A stretch of 64,000 nt of DNA. It comes from an uncultured Anaerofilum sp. (GTDB taxonomy: Bacteria > Bacillota > Clostridia > Oscillospirales > Ruminococcaceae). The stretch covers positions 1-64,000 of the forward strand of contig CALWZC010000007.1 of assembly GCA_944385935.1 (NCBI GenBank). Reading direction: 5' to 3'. Below, one piece after another: positions 25,027-33,157 of this stretch (position 1 is its first letter; each line of letters begins with the position of its first letter). Below the pieces are notes generated by a model. That model had not been told where the DNA came from and did no database searches. It was given only the letters and a program-made list of their open reading frames with translations. A program made the translations under genes and the position numbers.

Positions 25027-25278
25027 ATGGTTTATCAATATAAAAACACTGGTGTTTGCTCCCGTTCTACTACTGTTACCCTAAACGAAAACAATGAAAT
25101 TGTGGATGTAGAGGTTGTTGGCGGATGCAACGGCAATTTAAAGGGCATTATGTCTCTGTTAAAAGGTATGAAGGCAGAAGAAGCCATCCAGCGTATGCAA
25201 GGCATTACCTGTGGCAGTCGTCCCACCTCTTGCCCTGACCAGATTGCAAAGGCTTTGCAAGAAGCACTAAACCAGTAA
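25027..25278 (+). CDS. TSCPD domain protein (TIGR03905 type)
   Basis: An 83-residue protein with the signature CGSRPTSCPDQIAKAL near its C-terminus, which gives the TSCPD family its name, and the upstream VEVVGGCNGNLKGIMSLLKG segment. The family includes the C-terminal domain of vitamin B12-dependent ribonucleotide reductases; small stand-alone versions like this are common in Clostridia and have no proven function. The conserved Cys pair suggests metal binding or redox chemistry. AAAAGGAAG supports ATG 25027; a TTG two codons upstream overlaps it. It is a single gene with its own promoter and terminator. Confidence 0.85.
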   Translation: MVYQYKNTGVCSRSTTVTLNENNEIVDVEVVGGCNGNLKGIMSLLKGMKAEEAIQRMQGITCGSRPTSCPDQIAKALQEALNQ

Positions 25279-25296
25279 GATTCTCTTAAATCATAA

Positions 25297-25336
25297 AAAG
25301 GCAGTTACCACTTTTTTGTGGTGCTGCCTTTTTTGC
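25297..25336 (+). terminator. Terminator of the TSCPD gene
   Basis: AAAAAGGCAG then TTACCAC pair with GTGGT then GCTGCCTTTTTT around a T-rich loop. Confidence 0.9.
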
Positions 25337-25523
25337 TTTATGGTTCATTGATTAAACTTAGAATTTTCCAAAAAACTACCATTCACTCCAAAAATCGTGC
25401 ATTTCATTACAAAAACTGGATTTTTCAAAAAATTTTATGTAGAATGTATTATATAGATTTCACAATTTATTCGCCTTTACTCCACAACTTATATACACTT
25501 ATTTACAAAAGGAGGGTACTTTT

Positions 25524-25922
25524 ATGAAAATGAAACAATACTTCAAAAGGATTTTGGTATGCACTACACTATTTGCATGTTGTGCTGCTGCCACCACCAG
25601 TGCACAAAGCAACACTGTTTCTAACTCCAATGATTTGGGTGGAGGGATAACAGGATATGCTACTTTGACCTATACAGGTACCCATGTTGTAGCAACCTCA
25701 TCTTCTAAATTTAATCCTCAGGATAGTGCATGTGAAATATGGTATACCTATACCGTTGATGGAAAAACCTATACTGAATATAGCTATGTGTGCCGAGAAA
25801 ACGCCCCTACATCTACAGTTGTATATCCTTTACGCACAGATGTAACCATCGTAAGTATTCGTAGTCATCACCGAGTAAAAGGTAATGATAATATCTGGGA
25901 AACAGATTTAGAAATTAAGTGA
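25524..25922 (+). CDS. Secreted protein of unknown function, 132 residues
   Basis: An N-terminal Sec signal peptide (KMKQYFKRILV, a hydrophobic stretch, cleavage likely after TTSAQ near residue 28) is followed by a beta-rich domain with TYTGTHVVATSSS, WYTYTVDGKTYTEYSY and a positively charged end. AAAAGGAGGG lies 7 nt before the ATG. I do not recognise the family. The end is odd: just past the stop codon, in the +1 frame, lies an open stretch encoding a transmembrane helix and a basic tail, as if the protein once ended in a membrane anchor. The gene stands alone, with AT-rich sequence on both sides. Confidence 0.65.
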   Translation: MKMKQYFKRILVCTTLFACCAAATTSAQSNTVSNSNDLGGGITGYATLTYTGTHVVATSSSKFNPQDSACEIWYTYTVDGKTYTEYSYVCRENAPTSTVVYPLRTDVTIVSIRSHHRVKGNDNIWETDLEIK

Positions 25923-26082
25923 TTTTGTAGAAAACAGTTTCAACAGTTTACTTTTTACAGATATTCACACCATTTTGTCCCAAGGAAAATGGCATATTCT
26001 GCTATTTTGGATAGCTTTTGCACTGATAACAGCCATAGTTGCCTATATCACACATTTTTCTTCCAAAAGGAAAACTTCCTAA
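25915..26082 (+). pseudogene. Frameshifted C-terminal membrane anchor, possible remnant of the upstream secreted protein
   Basis: From 25915 the +1 frame is open to TAA at 26080-26082. It encodes about 55 residues ending in a hydrophobic helix (WHILLFWIAFALITAIVAYI) and the basic tail SSKRKTS. There is no ATG or ribosome binding site, so it is not a gene by itself. Joined to the preceding secreted protein it would give a type I membrane protein. No typical slippery sequence is visible at the junction AAGTGA. Confidence 0.4.
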
Positions 26083-26111
26083 AAGAAAATTTCTCTAGTA
26101 TTTGCAAACAA

Positions 26112-26148
26112 AAAACAGGGATACTCCGACGAGAGCATCCCTGTTTTG
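26112..26148 (-). terminator. Terminator of the first MATE gene (bidirectional)
   Basis: ACAGGGAT (26115-26122) pairs with ATCCCTGT (26137-26144) plus an inner CTC/GAG stem; flanked by A-runs and T-runs on both strands. Confidence 0.88.
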
Positions 26149-26150
26149 TT

Positions 26151-27494
26151 TTATATTCGTGACATCCAGTTGGCTTTTTTGTAATAGTAAAAGAATGTTA
26201 AGGCACTGAGTGCCCATGTAAGAGGATAGACCCAGTAGACCATTTGAATGCTATGGGTAAGTGGAACTGTAATGCTGAGGAATGTTACACGAACCACACA
26301 CCAGAATGCCATCATTACTACCATAGGCACCATTGCCTTACCGGCTCCACGCATAACCGCAGCAATGGCGTGAGAATAGGCAAGCAAGCAATAGAACAGG
26401 GCAGCCGTACGAGATTTATCAATACCAAAAGCAATAACTTCTGGTGTTGCATCAAAGGCGGCAATCATTTGGGGAGCAAAAATAAACACCACAATGCCAA
26501 TCAATTCCGCCAAAACTACTGTGACCAGTATTCCAAACTTTGCCCCTTTGCGGGTGCGGTCATACTGCTTGGCTCCCAAATTTTGCCCCACAAAGGTGGT
26601 AAGTGCCATGGTAAAGCTGGTAATGGGTAAAAATCCAAACCCTTCCACCTTTGTATATGCACCATAGCCCGCCATTGCCATTTCTCCAAAGGCATTGATG
26701 TTTGATTGCACCACTACATTGGCAAAGGCAATGATGGAATTTTGGACACCAGAGGGTAAACCTATGCGGATAATTTCCTTGAGCATTTCTCCATCAAAGG
26801 CAATTCTTTTCAACTCTAGGCGGTATATCTCTTTGCTTCTCACCATTTGCAATAAACACAAAAATGCACTCACCATCTGAGAAATTACTGTTGCCAGTGC
26901 AGCTCCCCCGACACCGGTTTTTACAAATCCAATAAATACAATATCCAGTACCAAGTTGACCACGGATGACACGATAAGGTAATACAGAGGGTGGCGGCTG
27001 TCCCCCACTGCCTGCAAAATTCCCACAAAAATATTGTACATTACAAAGCCTAGAGAACCACAAAAATAAATTTGCAGATAGGCCACTGAACCGGGCATGA
27101 CACTTTCTGGAGTATCCATCCACCGAAGAATTTGAGGGGATAGCAAAACCCCTACCACTGTCATTAAAATACCGGACACAATTCCCAGTGCTACTGTAGT
27201 ATGTACTGCTTTGTGCAGACCCTCTCTATCCCCTGCACCAAACCGCCGAGCAACAATAACACCTGCGCCAGAGGCAATACCACTAAGAAAGCCTATCAGC
27301 ATAAAAATCAAGCTGCCAGAGGAACTAACCGCCGCCAGTGCACTGCTGCCCAAAAAGTTTCCCACAATTAGAGAATCTACTGTGTTGTACATTTGCTGAA
27401 ACAGGTTTCCCAACAAAATTGGCAGCGCAAAAAACACCATCTTTTTCCAAATAGAACCACTTGTCATTGGTTCGGGGGCTTTCGCCATCTTCAT
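26151..27494 (-). CDS. MATE family efflux transporter
   Basis: A 447-residue integral membrane protein with 12 helices in two homologous halves, the multidrug and toxic compound extrusion layout. The N-terminal half has ALPILLGNLFQQMYNTVDSLIVG and the second half GLPSGVQNSIIAFANVVVQ, the internal repeat of the family. It exports cationic drugs or metabolites in exchange for Na+ or H+. GGGAGAGG precedes the ATG at 27494. A 78-nt structured element lies 31-108 nt upstream of the start codon, so a regulatory RNA may control it. The substrate is unknown. Confidence 0.93.
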   Translation of the reverse strand: MKMAKAPEPMTSGSIWKKMVFFALPILLGNLFQQMYNTVDSLIVGNFLGSSALAAVSSSGSLIFMLIGFLSGIASGAGVIVARRFGAGDREGLHKAVHTTVALGIVSGILMTVVGVLLSPQILRWMDTPESVMPGSVAYLQIYFCGSLGFVMYNIFVGILQAVGDSRHPLYYLIVSSVVNLVLDIVFIGFVKTGVGGAALATVISQMVSAFLCLLQMVRSKEIYRLELKRIAFDGEMLKEIIRIGLPSGVQNSIIAFANVVVQSNINAFGEMAMAGYGAYTKVEGFGFLPITSFTMALTTFVGQNLGAKQYDRTRKGAKFGILVTVVLAELIGIVVFIFAPQMIAAFDATPEVIAFGIDKSRTAALFYCLLAYSHAIAAVMRGAGKAMVPMVVMMAFWCVVRVTFLSITVPLTHSIQMVYWVYPLTWALSALTFFYYYKKANWMSRI

Positions 27495-27524
27495 CCCATC
27501 CTCTCCCCAAAAGGTTTTTACAAA

Positions 27525-27602
27525 GTTTTAAGGCGATACCACATCCCCATCTCCTGCAATTTTTATGCTGGTGAAGAAGGGGTTTTTGTATCGCCTTAAA
27601 AC
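27525..27602. promoter_or_regulatory. 78-nt structured element with perfect 15-bp inverted arms
   Basis: GTTTTAAGGCGATAC (27525-27539) and GTATCGCCTTAAAAC (27588-27602) are exact inverted repeats. Inside, CCCC (27546-27549) faces GGGG (27578-27581) and CCTGCA faces TGCTGG around an A/T loop. There is no T-tract. It lies between divergent MATE and HAD genes. It could be a cis-regulatory RNA of the MATE gene or a small inverted-repeat element. It matches no riboswitch class I know. Confidence 0.5.
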
Positions 27603-27667
27603 AAGCTGTATTGCTATTATATCTCTTTTTTTCCTCAATCACAAGTGTTTTTTGATTTGCACTTCTC

Positions 27668-27696
27668 TTGCGATTCTTGGCGGAACATAGTATAAT
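27668..27696 (+). promoter_or_regulatory. Sigma-A promoter of the HAD gene
   Basis: TTGCGA (27668-27673), 17 nt, TATAAT (27691-27696). Confidence 0.65.
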
Positions 27697-27751
27697 GATA
27701 CTGCAATTTTTGTAGTTTTTGTTGTATTTTTGGAAGGGTGACAGGTACAGT

Positions 27752-28384
27752 ATGGACAAAAAATATGTTATTTTTGATATGGACGGAACATTGTTGGATT
27801 CTATGCCCTTTTGGAAAAATTTGAGTGTAGAATATTTGACAGAACATGGCATTACAGAACCCATGGAACCAATCATACAGCAGGTTGGTACTATGACACT
27901 TTCCGAAGCATCGGAATTTTTTGTAAATAGATTTTCTTTGCCCCATACACCAGCGCAAATTGTGGAATTTATGACCCAAAGAATCCGTCAGCATTATCAA
28001 CAGGATATTATGCTGAAAAAGAATGTGCTTTCTTACCTGAAAGAACTAAAACAACGTGGGGTGGCTATGTGTGTAGCATCTGCAACAGCCGAGGACTTGA
28101 TGTTGTCCGCATTGACTCGACTGGAAATCCTCCCCTATTTCGAATTTATTCTTTCTTGTGAAACCATCAAGGTTAGCAAGCAACATCCCGATATTTATTT
28201 TATGGCTGCCCAGCGTTTGGGTGCTCAACCCCATGAAATTGCTGTATTTGAGGATGCTCGATATGCCGTAGAAACTGCAAAAAAAGCTGGATTCTATGTA
28301 GTTGGTGTAAAGGATGAAGCCGAGGCAAAAGAGTGGGATGCTATTACCAACATCGTTGATGAATGTATTGACTTTGATAAATAA
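27752..28384 (+). CDS. HAD superfamily phosphatase (beta-phosphoglucomutase-like)
   Basis: A 210-residue haloacid dehalogenase superfamily enzyme, subfamily IA. Motif I is DMDGTLLDS near residue 8, with the nucleophile and acid/base Asp pair. Motif II is CVASATAEDL near 107, motif III Lys is in IKVSKQHPDIY near 145, and motif IV is FEDARYAVETAKKAG near 168. The small helical cap between motifs I and II fits sugar-phosphate phosphatases or phosphoglucomutases. The start is ATG 27752, after GGAAGGG; an upstream in-frame start has no ribosome binding site. It is a single gene with its own promoter and a strong terminator. The substrate cannot be predicted. Confidence 0.9.
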   Translation: MDKKYVIFDMDGTLLDSMPFWKNLSVEYLTEHGITEPMEPIIQQVGTMTLSEASEFFVNRFSLPHTPAQIVEFMTQRIRQHYQQDIMLKKNVLSYLKELKQRGVAMCVASATAEDLMLSALTRLEILPYFEFILSCETIKVSKQHPDIYFMAAQRLGAQPHEIAVFEDARYAVETAKKAGFYVVGVKDEAEAKEWDAITNIVDECIDFDK

Positions 28385-28396
28385 ATACATAAAGCT

Positions 28397-28440
28397 GAAA
28401 AAGGTTTGCTGTTATGGATAACATAGAGCAAACCTTTTTC
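28397..28440 (+). terminator. Bidirectional terminator between HAD and MATE genes
   Basis: GAAAAAGGTTTGCT (28397-28410) and AGCAAACCTTTTTC (28427-28440) are exact inverted repeats, with an inner GTTAT/ATAAC stem. Confidence 0.92.
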
Positions 28441-28447
28441 GTTGTTG

Positions 28448-29779
28448 TTACAAATAATGATAGGGCTGTTTTCCATATCGTTTTACAAAAATTGCTGCCA
28501 CTACACAGGTCAAACACTCTGCCAAGGGAATGGACAGCCAGATTCCATCCATACCAATAATTTGAGGCAAAAGCAAGATACTTCCTGTTACAAATACCAA
28601 TGTTCTCAAAAAGGAAATCAATGCAGAAACTGCTCCATTGGAAAAGGCAGTAAACAACCCAGAGGCAAAAATATTAAACCCTGCAAAAAGAAAGTTCCAG
28701 ATAAACAACATATACCCATGGTATGCCATATCAAAAACCACCGTGCCCGCAGGAGTGAACAAAGAAATTAGAGCATGTGCCATCAAAATAGATGCTGCCA
28801 ACATAGATGCCGTAGACAAAGCAACAATTTTTATACAATGTCGGAATAGCTTTTTTAGATAATTGGTATTTCCGCTTCCATAATGATAACTAATAACAGG
28901 GGCTGCACTGCCAGAAAATCCAAGGTACACAGCTGTATATACAAATTGTGTGTAAAGCACAATGGTCATGGCTGCTACGCCGTCCTCACCTGCAAGTTTC
29001 ATCATAGAGAGGTTAAACAACAATGTGGTAACACCTGCCGCCAAGTTGGAAACCATTTCGGAAGAACCATTTGTAATAGTTTTTACCAGCACCATTCCAT
29101 CCCATTTGGGGCGACGATATCCGAGCATTCCCCTATCTTTCAAGAAGTAAATCAAGGGGAAAATCCCCCCTACTACACGCCCTGCCACGGTACCCCATGC
29201 AGCACCAGCCATTCCCATTTGTAGCACCACAATAAATAGAAAGTCCAAAACCAAATTCATTACTCCACTGGTAGTGGTGAGAATCAGTGCCAACTGGGAT
29301 TTTCCGGCAGTAATAAAAAGGGATTGGTACATCACCTGTACCACAGTAAACATAGAGGCACCAAACAAAATATATCCATATTCCATGCAATAAGGCAACA
29401 GGCGTTCACTTGCCCCCAATAGGAGAACCAAAGGTTTAAAAAATGCCACTACAACGGCCGTGAGAATTACCCCAATTACAATGGCCGCTAAGGTAACCAA
29501 AGTAAAATTTTCTTTGGCCTCTTTTGTGTGCCCTTGCCCCAATTTTCGCCCTACAATGGCACTTGCACCTGTACCAAACATAATAGCAATGCCATAAAAA
29601 ATGGTATCCAAAGGCAACATAATATTGATGGCAGAAAGTCCATCACTGCCCACATATCGAGAGATAAATACTCCATCCACCGCAGTATATAAGGAACTTA
29701 CCAGCAACATAATAATGGCTGGAAAAGAAAATTGCAATAATTGCAACAATGTAAATTCGTGAGAAATTTCTCTTTTCAT
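28448..29779 (-). CDS. MATE family efflux transporter under MerR control
   Basis: A 443-residue 12-helix exporter of the MATE family, with FSFPAIIMLLVSSLYTAVDGVFISRYVG at the N-terminus (split here: residues 13-40) and a second-half repeat beginning TNGSSEMVSNLAAGV. It is a different branch from the MATE gene at 26151 and shares little obvious sequence with it. AAGGAG precedes the ATG. The gene is divergent from a MerR regulator, and its promoter has the 19-bp spacer typical of MerR-activated genes, so expression is probably induced by a drug-like ligand bound by that regulator. This points to multidrug or toxic metabolite export. Confidence 0.93.
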   Translation of the reverse strand: MKREISHEFTLLQLLQFSFPAIIMLLVSSLYTAVDGVFISRYVGSDGLSAINIMLPLDTIFYGIAIMFGTGASAIVGRKLGQGHTKEAKENFTLVTLAAIVIGVILTAVVVAFFKPLVLLLGASERLLPYCMEYGYILFGASMFTVVQVMYQSLFITAGKSQLALILTTTSGVMNLVLDFLFIVVLQMGMAGAAWGTVAGRVVGGIFPLIYFLKDRGMLGYRRPKWDGMVLVKTITNGSSEMVSNLAAGVTTLLFNLSMMKLAGEDGVAAMTIVLYTQFVYTAVYLGFSGSAAPVISYHYGSGNTNYLKKLFRHCIKIVALSTASMLAASILMAHALISLFTPAGTVVFDMAYHGYMLFIWNFLFAGFNIFASGLFTAFSNGAVSALISFLRTLVFVTGSILLLPQIIGMDGIWLSIPLAECLTCVVAAIFVKRYGKQPYHYL

Positions 29780-29821
29780 AGATAGATTCTCCTTGTATAA
29801 AGACCAAATTTGTTATACACT

Positions 29822-29852
29822 ATTGTAAACTATGGTGTAACCCACGAGTCAA
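29822..29852 (-). promoter_or_regulatory. MerR-type promoter of the MATE gene (19-bp spacer)
   Basis: On the minus strand TTGACT (29852-29847), a 19-nt spacer, TACAAT (29827-29822). The spacer and flank hold an imperfect dyad, ATACACTAT against ATGGTGTAA on the plus strand. An over-long spacer is the hallmark of promoters untwisted by MerR activators. Confidence 0.65.
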
Positions 29853-29865
29853 GGGGGACTTTTCT

Positions 29866-30693
29866 ATGAAAAGCATTTATAAAATCAGCGAATTTGCATC
29901 CTTATGTGGTATTACAAGAGATACCCTTTTACACTATGATTCTATTGGTCTTTTAAAACCTGCCTTTGTAGCAAAAAACGGCTACCGCTATTACACTATC
30001 AGCCAATTTGGCACCTTGGATATGATATCTGTATTAAAAGCTAGTGGCACACCTCTACAACAAATCAAAGAGTATCTAGAACAAATGGATGTAGAAAAGG
30101 GTATTTCTCTATTAACCAATCAAATGAAAATTTTAGAGGAACAAGAGCGATATATCCATTTTATGCGTCAGTCCATACAGCAAACAATTTGCTCTTTGCA
30201 AGAGGGAATTCATTGCAAGTGTGGTGTTATGACCATTGAACAGTTGCCTGAACAATATTTAATTGCTACCCCTACAGGATTTTCTTCTACACCAACAGAA
30301 CAGCAATTTCTTCGTGTGTTACAAGAGCATTTTGTATATTGTTCGGGGAATGGTTTTGGTGCAAGATTTCAAACAGGAGAAATTATTTTGCAGCAAAATG
30401 CAAAACAGGGCAAGTTTATAGAAAGCTATTACTTTAACCCTATTGCAGAATATTGTTCTGATAATCGTTTACGGGTAAAACCTGCCGGTACTTATGCTCT
30501 ATACTATCATCAAGGAAGCTACCAGGATTTTCCTTTACCCTACCAAAAGTTTCTGGAGCAAATAGAAGAATGTGGATATATGCTTTGTGGAGATTTGTAT
30601 GAAGATGATGTAATGGACTATCTTTCAGTTGCCGACCCAAACCAATATGTATTTAGGCTGTCTGCTTTGGTGGAACCAAAAAGTGACAAGTGA
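29866..30693 (+). CDS. MerR-family regulator with GyrI-like ligand domain (BltR/BmrR type)
   Basis: A 275-residue protein. Residues 1-70 are a MerR winged helix (ISEFASLCGITRDTLLHYD, then GYRYYTISQF), 75-115 a coiled-coil dimerisation helix, and 120-270 a GyrI/effector-binding domain with segments such as PAGTYALYYHQGSYQ. This matches the multidrug-sensing BmrR and BltR regulators. It diverges from a MATE exporter and probably activates it when a lipophilic cation binds. AAGGGGG precedes the ATG. The start lies only 13 nt after the -35 element of the exporter promoter, so regulator and target share one compact control region. Confidence 0.9.
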   Translation: MKSIYKISEFASLCGITRDTLLHYDSIGLLKPAFVAKNGYRYYTISQFGTLDMISVLKASGTPLQQIKEYLEQMDVEKGISLLTNQMKILEEQERYIHFMRQSIQQTICSLQEGIHCKCGVMTIEQLPEQYLIATPTGFSSTPTEQQFLRVLQEHFVYCSGNGFGARFQTGEIILQQNAKQGKFIESYYFNPIAEYCSDNRLRVKPAGTYALYYHQGSYQDFPLPYQKFLEQIEECGYMLCGDLYEDDVMDYLSVADPNQYVFRLSALVEPKSDK

Positions 30694-30710
30694 TATTAAA
30701 ATAAAAAATT

Positions 30711-30757
30711 ATGGGCTTTGCAAAGGCTGTCACTTTCCTTTGCAAAGCCCATTTTTA
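30711..30757. terminator. Bidirectional terminator between merR and the chemoreceptor
   Basis: ATGGGCTTTGCAAAGG (30711-30726) and CCTTTGCAAAGCCCAT (30737-30752) are exact inverted repeats, followed by TTTTT on the plus strand and AATTTTTTAT on the minus strand. Confidence 0.9.
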
Positions 30758-32824
30758 TCAATATTTGCTTGTATCCTGGAAGGAATCTACAGTGTTAGTT
30801 TCAAAATGGGAGGTATCTGCTACAGCATCTGCTGCTGCGTGTCTATCCTCCATGGGAATCTCTCTCAAACGGAAACTACCAACCAATTTCTTCAGCATTT
30901 CAGCTTGACCAGACAACTCCTCACTAGCAGCAGCACTTTGCTCTGCTGTTGCCGAGTTGGTTTGAACAACATTAGAAATCTGCTCAATTTCTCCGTTTAC
31001 TTGAGTAATAGAATCTGCCTGTGCAACAGATGCTTTCGAAATATTCTCCATCAGGCTAACAGCACTCTTTGTGCGCTCTGCAGTATCTCGAATAGACTGG
31101 GCTGCCTCGCCCAAAATTTTAGTTCCATTATCAACAGCGGTCATGGAGTGCTCTATCAGAGTAGAGGTACTCTTAGAAGCCTCCGCACTCTTTGCAGCCA
31201 GATTTCGAACTTCATCGGCTACAACAGCAAAGCCTTTACCTGCTGCGCCAGCACGAGCAGCTTCTACAGCCGCATTCAATGCCAAAATGTTAGTCTGGAA
31301 TGCGATATCCTCAATAGTCTTAATAATCCGACCAATTTCACTGGAACTGGTACTAATTTGTTCCATAGCATGAACCAACTCGTTCATTTTTTGTTCGCTT
31401 TCGTTCAGCATATGGCCTGCATCCTGTGCAGCCGCATTGGCATTTTCAGCACTTTGTGCATTTTGACGAATATCACGGCTGATTTCATCCATAGCAGCAG
31501 CCAATTCCTGTACACTGGAAGCCTGCTGTGTTGCACCTTGACTAAGAGCTTGCGCACCAGCAGCTACCTGATTGGAACCAGAAGAAACTTGGTCAGCAGC
31601 TGTACTAATTTCAAGTAGTGTATCGCTCAGACGATGGTTGATATTATGGATACTCTTGTACATGGCTTCAAAATCGCCCTTATACAATTCCCTATGACAA
31701 TGTACATCAAAATCACCATGGGACATTGCTCCCAAAACTCTGTTTTCATCTTGAATCAGATTGTTCATAGACGATACAATCTCTTCAGTAGCTTTTGCCA
31801 AAATACCAGTTTCATCCTTAGAATCTACATCTGGCACTGTAGTAGTCAAATCACCTGCAGCAAGCAGCTCCAAACGATTGGCACATTCCTTAATGGGGTT
31901 AGCAATCTTCCCAGATACAAAGGCAGCTATAAAGAAAGTAATAACAACAGACAACACCAAAATTACACAAGCTGCTATAATGGTGACATATGTAGCATCC
32001 ATAAAGTCCGAAATTGGTGCAGAAATTGCTACACTCCAGCTATCCGTACCCTGCAACGGGGTGTAAGCAATAATTTTGCTTTGACCATTCAAAGTGTAAT
32101 TTCCCACACCAGTTTCTCCATTGCGCATTTTCGAATGAATCGCAGCTAGAGAACTATAATTAGAATCGCTTTGTGCTTTTTGCTCAATATTTTCTACTGC
32201 AACATTTTCGGTGTTAATGTCTGCAATGGTAGTACCATCTTTATCAATCATGTAAGCAACGCTGTTTTCACTCACCTGAATGGATGCCATTACACTATTT
32301 AAAAAGTCTTCATTGGGAACAAAATATACTACACCTACAGGATTCAAGCTTGTATCACCCTTGTCCCACAAAGGAGCCGCTACAATAACTGTTAATTTAT
32401 TGGTTACCTTACTGATAACGGGAGTAGATACATAGGTTTCACCACTCATACATTTTTGGAAGTACTCACGGTCAGAGTAATTGTTTCCATCAAATAGACT
32501 ATCTCCATTGGCATCAATTAAATTTGTACGAATCATGCCATGTCGTTCTGCCCATTGATTCATCAATTTTTCCTTTTGTGCCACAGAAACTTCTGGGTCA
32601 GAAATGTCACTGCGCACACCAAATGCTTCCGCAGCACTGATGTAAACTTCTAGTTCCTGTTCGATACGATCGGACGTAATCTGTACAGTAGAAGTTAAAT
32701 TTTGCTTCAATTGTGATAGCGCATTATTATAGGTCATAAAACTGCTGGCAACTGTAAGAAGCAACAAAAATCCCGCCACCATGCCACTTAGTATGACCAT
32801 AATTTTCGACCGAATGCTTTTCAA
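30758..32824 (-). CDS. Methyl-accepting chemotaxis protein with dCache sensor
   Basis: A 688-residue chemoreceptor: transmembrane helix near residues 8-30, an extracellular double-Cache domain (about 35-280, including [10 protein letters not shown] and [11 protein letters not shown]), a second helix near 285-310, a HAMP domain, and a cytoplasmic signalling coiled coil with the hairpin tip [22 protein letters not shown] (quoted in part; near residue 500) and [10 protein letters not shown]. Cache domains of this type often bind amino acids or small carboxylates. The start is TTG 32824, 8 nt after AGGAGGAG, not the ATG 12 codons upstream. It is a single gene. The chemotaxis kinase and flagellar genes are not in the window. 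Confidence 0.93.
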   Translation of the reverse strand: MKSIRSKIMVILSGMVAGFLLLLTVASSFMTYNNALSQLKQNLTSTVQITSDRIEQELEVYISAAEAFGVRSDISDPEVSVAQKEKLMNQWAERHGMIRTNLIDANGDSLFDGNNYSDREYFQKCMSGETYVSTPVISKVTNKLTVIVAAPLWDKGDTSLNPVGVVYFVPNEDFLNSVMASIQVSENSVAYMIDKDGTTIADINTENVAVENIEQKAQSDSNYSSLAAIHSKMRNGETGVGNYTLNGQSKIIAYTPLQGTDSWSVAISAPISDFMDATYVTIIAACVILVLSVVITFFIAAFVSGKIANPIKECANRLELLAAGDLTTTVPDVDSKDETGILAKATEEIVSSMNNLIQDENRVLGAMSHGDFDVHCHRELYKGDFEAMYKSIHNINHRLSDTLLEISTAADQVSSGSNQVAAGAQALSQGATQQASSVQELAAAMDEISRDIRQNAQSAENANAAAQDAGHMLNESEQKMNELVHAMEQISTSSSEIGRIIKTIEDIAFQTNILALNAAVEAARAGAAGKGFAVVADEVRNLAAKSAEASKSTSTLIEHSMTAVDNGTKILGEAAQSIRDTAERTKSAVSLMENISKASVAQADSITQVNGEIEQISNVVQTNSATAEQSAAASEELSGQAEMLKKLVGSFRLREIPMEDRHAAADAVADTSHFETNTVDSFQDTSKY

Positions 32825-32896
32825 TGAAACTCCTCCTCTTATGCTGTCAAGCTGACACATTTTTCAAAAAAAATAGCCAAACCCTTTACAATTTAT

Positions 32897-32924
32897 ATGA
32901 TACTACAAAAAATCATAATTTCAA
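32897..32924 (-). promoter_or_regulatory. Sigma-A-like promoter of the chemoreceptor
   Basis: On the minus strand TTGAAA (32924-32919), 16 nt, TATCAT (32902-32897). No sigma-28 motif is seen. The rest of 32825-33096 is AT-rich without other features. Confidence 0.45.
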
Positions 32925-33096
32925 TATTTTTTAACAATTCGTAATCTATTGCGTTATTTCTCGTAATTTTTTGGACAAAAATTGTCTATTTTTCTTGCGA
33001 TTATGGATAATATTGGTCACAATTTACAGATAATTGAAGAAATTTGTCCATTTTGTGACGACAACTTTTTTCTTTTACTATGTTAACAGAAAATGA

Positions 33097-33142
33097 AAAA
33101 AGCAAACCTTCTCCTTCATAAAAAGGAGAAAATTTGCTTTTC
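33097..33142 (-). terminator. Terminator of the metH operon
   Basis: AAAAGCAAA and TTCTCCTT pair with AAGGAGAA and TTTGCTTTT (33123-33141); on the minus strand a TTTTTTC tract follows. Confidence 0.85.
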
Positions 33143-33157
33143 CATATCAGATAAAAG

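Noticed and set aside
25318-25527. 69-codon frame between the TSCPD gene and the secreted protein gene
   Set aside because: It begins inside the terminator of the TSCPD gene and has no ribosome binding site; AT-rich chance frame.
30629-31618. Open frame on the plus strand over the chemoreceptor
   Set aside because: Antisense of the repetitive signalling coiled coil; Ser/Leu/Cys-rich without meaning.
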